Shown here: positions 1-5,057 of the stretch, in pieces
How the letters are laid out: the number at the start of each line of letters is the position of its first letter
Position numbering within the stretch: position 1 is the first letter of the stretch
Source: Bacteroidota bacterium
GTDB taxonomy: Bacteria; Bacteroidota; Bacteroidia; Bacteroidales; B39-G9
Assembly (NCBI GenBank): GCA_003648455.1
Contig: QMPG01000268.1
Location: 1-5,057 of the forward strand
Direction of reading: 5' to 3'
Length of the DNA stretch: 5,057 bases
Translations under genes and position numbers: made by a program
Notes under the pieces: model-generated
Seen by the model: only the letters and a program-made list of their open reading frames with translations
Database searches by the model: none
What the model was told of the DNA's origin: nothing

Positions 1-43
1 AAAGTATATTACATCAGTTTAATACTATCAAATTATTGAAATT

Positions 44-250
44 ATGACAAAAGGAAAAGACATCGGGAAAAATATAAAAAAGCTACGCAACAAGCTCGGG
101 TTGTCGCAAGAAGAGTTTGCGCAAAAGTCTGGCGTTAAATACACTACCCTGACAAAGATTGAAAGTAGCGTAATCAAGAAACCATCCGTTATGGTTATGG
201 CGCAAATCGCCAAAGCATTGGGGGTTAGCATTGAGGATTTAATAAAATAA
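44..250 (+). CDS. XRE/Cro-family helix-turn-helix transcriptional regulator (68 aa)
   Basis: A small single-domain DNA-binding protein of the lambda Cro/XRE type. Residues 7-66 form the five-helix fold: an opening helix (IGKNIKKLRNKLG), the helix-turn-helix at about 21-40 (LSQEEFAQKSGVKYTTLTKIE), and a closing helix with the family-typical AQIAKALGVSIEDLI. There is no room for a sensor or dimerisation domain, so it resembles phage repressors, antitoxins and the controller proteins of restriction-modification loci. The ATG at 44 is chosen because it leaves a complete domain and the preceding bases are non-coding. No clear Shine-Dalgarno sequence precedes it. Its TAA is 2 bases before the radC start, so the two are probably co-transcribed. 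A role in controlling the downstream R-M-like genes is inference from position; the fold assignment is firm. Confidence 0.92.
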   Translation: MTKGKDIGKNIKKLRNKLGLSQEEFAQKSGVKYTTLTKIESSVIKKPSVMVMAQIAKALGVSIEDLIK

Positions 251-606
251 GTATGACAAAGATTAAAGACATCCCAAAAGTTGATAGACCAAGAGAAAAA
301 TTTCTCAAAAAAGGTCCCGAAGCACTTTCAAAAAGTGATCTTTTGGCAATCTTGCTAGGAAGTGGAATTAAGGGGAAAAATGTTCAACAACTTTCACAAC
401 AAATCATCAAGAAATTTGGTAAAAACTTTTTGAATATTACAGTTGATGACCTGAAAGGTGTTGCAGGAATTGGCGAAGCCAAAGCTCTACAAATTGCATC
501 AGCAATTTCTCTAGTAAAAAGATTTTATGCAGATGACCAAACAAACGAAGTTGTAATTAAAAATTCTCAAGATGTTGCATCATTGACTTATGATTTGCGA
601 AGCAAG

Positions 607-613
607 AAAAAAA
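607..613 (+). other. Homopolymer A7, site of the radC frame change
   Basis: Upstream codons read LRSKKK and then run into TSRLFIS and a stop. The next frame continues as EHLVCLYLNARN, the expected start of the RadC JAB domain. The two frames meet exactly at this run. An ancestral A6 would give the continuous reading SKKKEHLVC. The shift needed is +1, so ordinary -1 slippage on A-AAA-AAG would not restore the protein. Confidence 0.85.
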
Positions 614-1063
614 GAACATCTCGTTTGTTTATATCTTAACGCACGAAATGTTTTGTTAAAAAAAGAAGTGGTGAGCGTTGGGCTTGCCGACAAAACATTA
701 CTTCATCCGAGAGAAATTTTTTATCCTGCAACAGAACTCAATGCCGCTAGTGTGATTTTGGTACACAATCATCCGTCTGGTGATTCATCGCCAAGTGAGA
801 AAGATATTGAGATTGTTGAAAAAATCGCACAAGCGGGAGAAATAATGGGGATTCCTGTTATTGATTTTGTTATTATCTCAGAAAAAGGAGACTATAGTTT
901 TTATGAAAAGTTAAAAAATCAAAACAAAGGTTTTGATTATGTTGCAGATGGAATGCAAGGGACACTTTTTGATTTGTTGAAGATTGAAAAACCATCTTAT
1001 GAAATTAGTGCGGAAAAAATCCAAGAAACCTATTTTCATGTTCCTCAAGTAAAAGAAAATTAT

Positions 1064-1213
1064 TTTCAATTACAAAATCGCCGATACATCGGCAATAAAT
1101 ATAAGTTGATAGAGTGGATTTTTTCAATTCTTGATAAAGAATGTAATGGAAAGTCATTTACGGACATTTTTGCTGGAACTGGTGTTGTGATGAAAAATTT
1201 TAAATTTAATTAG
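1064..1213 (+). pseudogene. N-terminal remnant of a D12-class (Dam-like) DNA N6-adenine methyltransferase
   Basis: This is the 3' end of the RadC-containing frame. It holds the opening signature of D12-class adenine methyltransferases, FQLQNRRYIGNKYKL, then motif I for S-adenosylmethionine binding, TDIFAGTGVV (residues 303-312 of the composite protein). The sequence MKNFKFN follows and then TAG. Family members run to roughly 270-350 residues and need a (D/N)PPY catalytic motif and target-recognition region; neither is present here or in any later gene of the window. The remnant therefore cannot methylate DNA. The MKNFKFN tail could still be genuine family sequence, since motif I is usually followed by a helix and a strand, which puts the break at about 1208-1221. 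An in-frame ATG at 953 could start the methyltransferase separately from RadC. Confidence 0.8.
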
Positions 1214-1402
1214 ATAAAAATATGAAAAAAGATAATTCAATAGTTTTGTTTAATCAAAAACAAGTTCGTCGTCATTGGGACAATGAAAATGAACTTTGGT
1301 ATTTTTCTATTATTGATGTAATTGAAATTTTAACGGATTCTACAATACCAAAGAGATATTGGAGCGATTTGAAAAACAAATTAAAAAAAGAAGGAAGTGA
1401 GG

Positions 1403-1421
1403 TGTACGAAAAAATCGTACA
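1403..1421 (+). repeat. Short inverted repeat (7-bp arms, A5 loop) inside the Bro-N gene
   Basis: TGTACGA at 1403-1409 and TCGTACA at 1415-1421 are perfect reverse complements separated by five A. The sequence encodes VYEKIVQ, so coding constraint may explain it. It has no T-tract after it and is not a terminator. No function is claimed. Confidence 0.4.
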
Positions 1422-1497
1422 ACTGAAATTAATAGCTTCTGACGGGAAAAAATATACTACTGATTGTTTTTCCACTCAAGATTTATTACGTGTTATT

Positions 1498-1500
1498 TAA
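1498..1500 (+). other. Premature TAA in the Bro-N gene (probable CAA to TAA)
   Basis: The flanks read LLRVI, stop, SIPSPKAEPF, whereas members of this family normally read LIQSIPSPKAEPF. One C-to-T change in a CAA glutamine codon would give this. The frame is unchanged on either side, so it is a substitution and not an indel. Confidence 0.8.
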
Positions 1501-2074
1501 TCTATTCCTTCGCCAAAAGCAGAGCCTTTTAAATTATGGCTTGCTAAGGTTGGCTACGAAAGGATTGAAGAAACTGAAGATCCAGAACTTGCTTTTGACA
1601 GAGCGATGCAGACTTATTTGAAAAAAGGTTACTCCAAAGAATGGATCAATCAACGCTTAAAAAGTATTGAGATTAGAAAGGAATTAACTGATGAATGGAA
1701 AGAAAGGGGTATGAAAGAAGGTTTGGAATATGCGATTCTAACAGATGAAATAACAAAAGCGTGGTCTGGAAAATCAGTGAAGTTATACAAACAATTTAAG
1801 AATTTGAAGAAACAAAATCTAAGAGACAATATGACAAACCTTGAATTAGTTTTGAATATGTTAGCGGAAGCTTCAACAACAGAAATTTCAAAAAAACAAA
1901 AACCAAAAGGATTGTCTGCGAACAAAAAAGTTGCCAAAAAAGGTGGAGAAGCGGCGAAACAAGCAAGAAAAGTTATAGAAAAACAAACAGGAAAAAGTGT
2001 TATTTCTTCAAAAAATGCAAAGGAGTTGCAAAATCCTAAAAATATTTTAGATAAAAAATAACCAAAAATGAATC

Positions 2075-2995
2075 ATGTCTATACAACTTCTTTCAAATTT
2101 AAACTACCCTGTCGGCAATGTTATCAATCAAGAATTGCAAAGTGCTAATAGTGTGCAAATTGCCGTTGCTTTTTTGAAGTATTCAGGCGTAAAAGTTATT
2201 GAAAAAGCTTTACTGCAATGTTTAGATAACGGTGGAAATGTTGAATTGATTGCCGGGCTTGATTTTAAAACGACTGATCCACAGTCAATTCACTATTTTG
2301 TAAATCTTAAAAAACAATATCCAAAAACAAAATTTTATTGTTTTGGCGATAAGGGTAAGAATAAAACTGACATTGTTTTTCATCCAAAGATTTATCTCTT
2401 TGAAAAAGGACGGGAGACAACGGGAATAGTTGGCAGCACGAATCTTACGCAAGGAGGTTTGATTTCAAATTTTGAGGTCAATACGATCTTTAAAGAAACA
2501 AAGCCACTTTACTTTTCACAATTACAGGCGATTTATAATTCTGTAAAATTTACAGATTCTGTTTTTTCTCCTGACGAAGAATATTTGGCTGGGTATTCTG
2601 ATGTTTACCGTGCATTTTTGAAAAATGAAGACGTAGCAAGCAAAGATAAGGGATTGCAAAGAGTTATCAAGCAAATTCAAAACAAAGAGGAATTTTTACC
2701 TGGGACTGTTCCGTCTTTAAAAGCATTAATTATTGACGTTATCAAAAAGAAACAAGCAAACGGACAAGAATTTGTTTCTTTGTCAGAACTTTATGGGGAA
2801 TTGGAGAAAATTGTTGCCGAAAATGAAAATTTACATTTCAAAATGGATACTTTTCGAAACACTGTCCGTGGTGAACTTAACCATCATGAAGATGAGAGTA
2901 AAAGTGGTATAAATATGCATCTATTTATACGATCAAAAGACAAGAAAGGATTTTATTCATTAACTGAAAAAGGTAAAAATTATCAAGGTCGTTAA
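2075..2995 (+). CDS. PLD-superfamily nuclease-like protein with C-terminal winged-helix-like region (306 aa)
   Basis: Residues 1-165 form a phospholipase D-like domain of the type found in Nuc/BfiI-style nucleases and in defence-associated helicases. The single HKD-type motif reads H103-P-K105-IYLFEKG, then G120-S121-T-N123-LTQGGL, with acidic E134 in ISNFEVN. PLD enzymes use the histidine as nucleophile, and members with one motif dimerise to build one active site. Residues about 208-303 look like a winged-helix DNA-binding module: SLKALIIDVIKKK, VSLSELYGELEKI, TFRNTVRGELNHH and a closing GFYSLTEKGKNY, the usual ending of a wing. No helicase motifs follow, so it is a stand-alone protein. A DNA-targeting nuclease is the best reading, though the substrate is unknown and lipid hydrolysis is unlikely without a membrane or signal segment. 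ATG 2075 is preferred; the ATG at 2068 is out of frame. The gene is intact, starts 13 bases after the Bro-N stop and sits 13 bases before the next gene. Confidence 0.85.
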   Translation: MSIQLLSNLNYPVGNVINQELQSANSVQIAVAFLKYSGVKVIEKALLQCLDNGGNVELIAGLDFKTTDPQSIHYFVNLKKQYPKTKFYCFGDKGKNKTDIVFHPKIYLFEKGRETTGIVGSTNLTQGGLISNFEVNTIFKETKPLYFSQLQAIYNSVKFTDSVFSPDEEYLAGYSDVYRAFLKNEDVASKDKGLQRVIKQIQNKEEFLPGTVPSLKALIIDVIKKKQANGQEFVSLSELYGELEKIVAENENLHFKMDTFRNTVRGELNHHEDESKSGINMHLFIRSKDKKGFYSLTEKGKNYQGR

Positions 2996-3008
2996 TTTTT
3001 TAAAAAAC

Positions 3009-3272
3009 ATGGCACAACATATTTCAATCATGAATTCACAAATGAAAGGTTTACAAAAAGTAGCTGAAAATCTTTGCAGAAAAGTTGAACGAGGAATTTG
3101 GGCGGTTTCCGGTTCGCTCAAATTTGAAGAGTTACCTTACCAGGAACACAAGATAAATCTGAATGACAGAGTTTTTATAACTGAACGATCTGTGAACGGG
3201 AAGAAAGAATTATTTGAGTTGCATTACGATACAAAATTACAAAAGTTGTTGGATATTTTTCTTGTTTCTTAA
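3009..3272 (+). CDS. Unrecognised small protein (87 aa)
   Basis: I do not recognise a family. The protein has a helical, basic first half (MKGLQKVAENLCRKVERGIW), then a segment with alternating hydrophobic residues and charged turns that looks beta-rich (KINLNDRVFITERSVNGKKE, LFELHYDTKL) and a short hydrophobic helix end (LQKLLDIFLVS). It has no signal peptide, cysteine pairs or known catalytic motif. A second in-frame ATG at 3030 could be the true start and would give 80 residues. It lies 13 bases after the PLD gene and its TAA is one base before the ATG of the AlwI-like endonuclease. That is tight enough for translational coupling. It could be a small partner of the PLD protein, or a truncated piece of a longer protein cut at the junction with the endonuclease; the sequence alone cannot decide. 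Coding character is supported by uninterrupted frame and spacing only. Confidence 0.6.
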   Translation: MAQHISIMNSQMKGLQKVAENLCRKVERGIWAVSGSLKFEELPYQEHKINLNDRVFITERSVNGKKELFELHYDTKLQKLLDIFLVS

Positions 3273-3273
3273 A

Positions 3274-4413
3274 ATGCCTAAGCTTGTCGATAGTGAACAT
3301 CCAGAATTTGAACAGCAAGCATTTTTAAATGCTTTTGTTAAATATCAGAGTAACAGCCCTTTCCGCAGAGTATTAAATGAAAATGTGCCTTTGGTTTTAC
3401 TGCTTCAAGTGATTGCAAAACTAAATGCCGATGAAGAATGCAACGATGCTGGAATATCAAAACTGGAATTACCTTTGATAATTTATTGGAAAGACAATAA
3501 TGCAGAAGCACTGTATCAGAGAATTAAGAAGTTGCGTGAAGATTTTGGATATTCTCCAAGCTGGGAAGTTATCGCTGAAATTTGCCGAGATGAAATTATG
3601 GAAGGAAAGGATATTGTTCGAGATGACAAATCTATCATGGTTGATTATCCAGATGAATTTATCCGTAAAATGCGGTTAACCGGCCTTATTTCTTTGCGTG
3701 GTGGTGGTAGATTCATCGATATCAACAAAAACGAACAGGCAAAAGTCGATTATGTTTTGGAAAATTACTCTGATTATAAAAAATACGATACAGAGGAAAG
3801 TTATTTTGAATACATTTCAACAATCGATGAAAACCTTATTTCGTTTGAGCCCAAAACCATTTCTATTTCCGAGCAAGATAAGTTCTTGGCAAAGTGGATT
3901 GATGTTTATGCTTGGGACACAATAAAAGTAGAATTGATGAATTTATCAAGCAAGCGATTAACAAAGGACGAAACTTTGAAGTATCTTTCAAATCCTATAC
4001 GACTTGAGTTTCTGACAGCATTAGCCGTCAAATCAAAATTTCCTAATGTAAAAGTAATTCCAAATTATCCCGTTGATGACGAGGGTATTCCCACATCGAC
4101 TGCTGGCGGTGTTGGGAATACTGGCGACATTGAGTGTTTTGAAGATATGAACGGAATTTTGATTGAGGTAACAATGTCTGAGGGGCGCACTCAAACCATG
4201 ATGGAAGTATGGCCTATCAGTAGGCACCTAACAGAGTTTAGCAAAAAAGCAGAAAATTCAATGTGCTATTTTGTTGCACCAAGTATTTTTAGTGATTCTG
4301 CAAAGCAGATCGATTATGTAAAGCAGACAGAAAATCTATTTATTTCTCCAAAAACGATTGAGGAATTTCTGGAGTATTTAGAAAATAATCAAATGCTTTA
4401 CAATACGCTATAA
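3274..4413 (+). CDS. AlwI / N.BstNBI-family type IIS restriction endonuclease, N-terminally truncated (379 aa)
   Basis: A type IIS endonuclease of the AlwI-BstNBI-PleI-MlyI family. The catalytic C-terminal region is complete: E245 in NPIRLEFLTALA, D285 in TGDIECFE, E298 in ILIEVTMSEG, E311 in TQTMMEVW and H318 in PISRHL. The 13-residue steps D-E and E-E match my recollection of N.BstNBI. The protein starts at PKLVDSEHPEFEQQAFLNAF, which corresponds to the region of N.BstNBI (604 residues) about 130 residues in, just after its RITEAGK segment. The first part of the DNA-recognition region is therefore missing, and no other frame upstream supplies it. The preferred start is ATG 3274; the frame is open back to 3196, and a TTG at 3214 would only add residues that shadow the 87-aa gene. 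Without its N-terminus it is unlikely to cut at a defined site. Its cognate methyltransferase also appears broken upstream. Confidence 0.85.
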   Translation: MPKLVDSEHPEFEQQAFLNAFVKYQSNSPFRRVLNENVPLVLLLQVIAKLNADEECNDAGISKLELPLIIYWKDNNAEALYQRIKKLREDFGYSPSWEVIAEICRDEIMEGKDIVRDDKSIMVDYPDEFIRKMRLTGLISLRGGGRFIDINKNEQAKVDYVLENYSDYKKYDTEESYFEYISTIDENLISFEPKTISISEQDKFLAKWIDVYAWDTIKVELMNLSSKRLTKDETLKYLSNPIRLEFLTALAVKSKFPNVKVIPNYPVDDEGIPTSTAGGVGNTGDIECFEDMNGILIEVTMSEGRTQTMMEVWPISRHLTEFSKKAENSMCYFVAPSIFSDSAKQIDYVKQTENLFISPKTIEEFLEYLENNQMLYNTL

Positions 4414-4427
4414 TTTTGGATTTAAAT

Positions 4428-5057
4428 ATGAATAAAGTTAAAATCAAATTTGAATATTGTTACGGAATTGCAAGGCTTGAAACAAAGTTTGATTTTTCAT
4501 CAAAAAATGTTTTTGCAATTTATGCACCAAACGGAACAATGAAAACATCTTTTGCAAAAAGTTTTAAAGATTTAAGCAAAGGAGATAAACCACAAGATTT
4601 AGTTTTTCAAGACAGGAAAACAATTTGTACTGTGCAAGATGAAAACCAACAAAATATACCCGCTGAAGAAATCTTTGTTATTGAGCCATATAATGAGAGT
4701 GATTTTAATGTTGATAAAATATCAACACTTGTCGTTAAAAAAGAATTAAAGATTAAATACGATAAGATATATAAAGAATTAGAGGTAGCAAAAAATGATT
4801 TCATTAAAAAATTAAAAAAGGTTTCTCAAAGTACCGATTGCGAATCGGAATTTATTTCTACTTTTTCAGAAAACGAAAAAGATACTTTTTTTGATTTAGT
4901 TTTAGAAAAAATTTTTCCGAATATTGATAAAAAGCAACAAAAATATGATTTTAGATATAATGATGTTTTTGACAAAAAAGGAAATGTTAAAAAATTTTTA
5001 GAAAAGAACAAAAATTTTTTAGATCAGTATATAGAAAATTATAAATCAATTATTTCA
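4428..5057 (+). CDS. SMC/RecN-like P-loop ATPase with atypical Walker A, 5' part only (210+ aa)
   Basis: The frame opens at ATG 4428, 14 bases after the endonuclease stop, and stays open to the last base, so the 3' end lies outside the window. The start MNKVKIKFEYCYGIARLETK and then the strand VFAIYAPNGTMKTSFAKSF (residues 28-46) have the layout of AAA15/SMC-like ATPases, where an N-terminal beta strand leads into the P-loop. The P-loop reads A33-PNGTMK39-T40-S41: compared with GxxxxGK[ST], both glycines are replaced (A and M), while Asn-Gly, Lys and Thr are kept. A block FVIEPYNESDF (83-93) follows, then charged, probably coiled-coil sequence rich in Lys and Glu from about 103. Walker B and signature motifs would be in the unseen part. 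Related proteins occur in defence islands beside nucleases; partnership with the PLD protein or the endonuclease remnant is inference. Confidence 0.75.
   Translation, partial: MNKVKIKFEYCYGIARLETKFDFSSKNVFAIYAPNGTMKTSFAKSFKDLSKGDKPQDLVFQDRKTICTVQDENQQNIPAEEIFVIEPYNESDFNVDKISTLVVKKELKIKYDKIYKELEVAKNDFIKKLKKVSQSTDCESEFISTFSENEKDTFFDLVLEKIFPNIDKKQQKYDFRYNDVFDKKGNVKKFLEKNKNFLDQYIENYKSIIS

Larger units (their letters stand above)
253..1213 (+). pseudogene. radC: RadC-family JAB-domain protein fused to a truncated D12 adenine methyltransferase; frameshifted
   Basis: Two overlapping frames together encode one protein of about 319 residues. The first frame (253-612) gives the RadC N-terminal region with a helix-hairpin-helix-like segment, LKGVAGIGEAKALQIASAIS. 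The second (614-1210) gives the MPN+/JAB domain with a full JAMM metal motif: Glu154 in HPREIF, then H171-N-H173-PSGDSSP-S181-EK-D184. The family is conserved, often carried by mobile elements, and resembles deubiquitinase-type metalloproteases; its role in bacteria is unclear. Joining the halves requires skipping one A in the A7 run at 607-613. Unpaired, the first frame ends at 639 after 128 residues, without the JAB domain. After the JAB domain (ends near residue 220), the frame continues through a linker into methyltransferase sequence (from about 271) and stops at TAG 1211-1213. Identification as RadC is firm; whether the frameshift is biological or a sequencing error cannot be told here. 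Confidence 0.88.
1222..2061 (+). pseudogene. Bro-N / phage antirepressor-type protein interrupted by an in-frame TAA
   Basis: One reading frame of 279 codon positions with a single internal stop, TAA at 1498-1500 (codon 93). The first part carries a Bro-N domain: QVRRHWDNENELWYFSIIDV, a YWSDLKNKLKKEG segment, then DCFSTQDLLRVI. After the stop the frame continues without shift as SIPSPKAEPFKLWLAKVGYE, the well-conserved block that in relatives follows LIQ or IIQ. The C-terminal part (KGYSKEWINQRLKSIEIRKE, LRDNMTNLELVLNMLAEAST) matches the antirepressor/DinD-like long form, with a basic, Gly/Ala/Lys-rich tail. Such proteins are found in phages and integrated elements and are thought to bind DNA or act as antirepressors. 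A C-terminal 151-residue piece could start at ATG 1606, but the N-terminal 92-residue piece lacks the end of the Bro-N domain. The gene starts 8 bases after the methyltransferase remnant stop. Most likely a nonsense mutation. Confidence 0.88.

Noticed and set aside
1..43. Promoter for the XRE gene
   Set aside because: The region is AT-rich with several TA-rich hexamers but no pair of -35 and -10 elements with proper spacing; too little upstream sequence is present.
28..231. Minus-strand open frame antisense to the XRE gene
   Set aside because: It mirrors the HTH gene, has no family resemblance, and is explained as a shadow of a strongly coding plus strand. The other minus-strand frames (1272-1475, 1650-1937, 4033-4227, 4607-4804, 4826-5011) are rejected for the same reason.
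607..614. Programmed -1 ribosomal frameshift (A-AAA-AAG) in radC
   Set aside because: A -1 slip moves to the wrong frame; the JAB half is in the +1 frame.
1080..1093. Inverted repeat GCCGAT-AC-ATCGGC in the methyltransferase remnant
   Set aside because: It encodes the conserved RRYIG signature, has only a 2-base loop, and is explained by coding constraint.
1498..1500. TAA recoded as an amino acid
   Set aside because: TAA ends most other genes in the window at the expected lengths, so general reassignment is not credible. A simple nonsense mutation or error fits better.
2996..3007. TTTTTTAAAAAA palindrome between the PLD and 87-aa genes as a terminator
   Set aside because: It is a loopless AT self-complement with no GC stem; it would not form a stable intrinsic terminator.
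3698..3925. Plus-strand open frame of 75 codons within the endonuclease gene
   Set aside because: It overlaps the well-supported endonuclease frame and has no recognisable product.
1..5057. Alternative genetic code with UGA as glycine (as in some CPR lineages)
   Set aside because: No gene here ends in TGA, but no gene carries an in-frame TGA either, so there is no positive evidence.

Overview
The window is AT-rich bacterial DNA, and all genes lie on the plus strand in one tightly packed, operon-like run with gaps of 1 to 14 bases. The starts lack clear Shine-Dalgarno sequences, and the genes end in TAA or TAG. This fits a low-GC bacterium such as a Patescibacteria/CPR or Bacteroidota-like lineage, where Bro-N, RadC and AlwI-type genes are common, but the sequence does not settle the taxon. 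The content is that of an accessory or defence island rather than core genome.

Left part (44-1213): a small XRE-family repressor is followed 2 bases later by a radC-like gene. The radC gene is split by one extra A in an A7 run at 607-613. Its second half runs on without a stop into the first part of a D12-class DNA adenine methyltransferase. That methyltransferase breaks off right after its SAM-binding motif I, so the catalytic motif is missing.

Middle part (1222-3272): a Bro-N/antirepressor-type gene is interrupted by an in-frame TAA at a position where relatives have glutamine. It is followed by an intact PLD-superfamily nuclease-like protein with a C-terminal winged-helix-like region, and an unrecognised 87-residue protein.

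Right part (3274-5057): an AlwI/N.BstNBI-family type IIS restriction endonuclease keeps its catalytic domain but lacks about 120-130 N-terminal residues. It is followed by the first 210 residues of an SMC-like ATPase with an unusual P-loop, which runs off the window.

Reading together: the ends of the middle block fall inside both halves of what looks like an ancestral controller - RadC/methyltransferase - AlwI endonuclease locus. The methyltransferase has lost its back end and the endonuclease its front end. I infer that a replacement or deletion-insertion event brought in the Bro-PLD-87aa block and disabled the R-M system. The PLD protein, 87-aa protein, endonuclease remnant and ATPase are now consecutive and could be co-transcribed. 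Whether they form a working defence module is open; the number of broken genes argues that at least part of the locus is decaying, or that the assembly contains errors.
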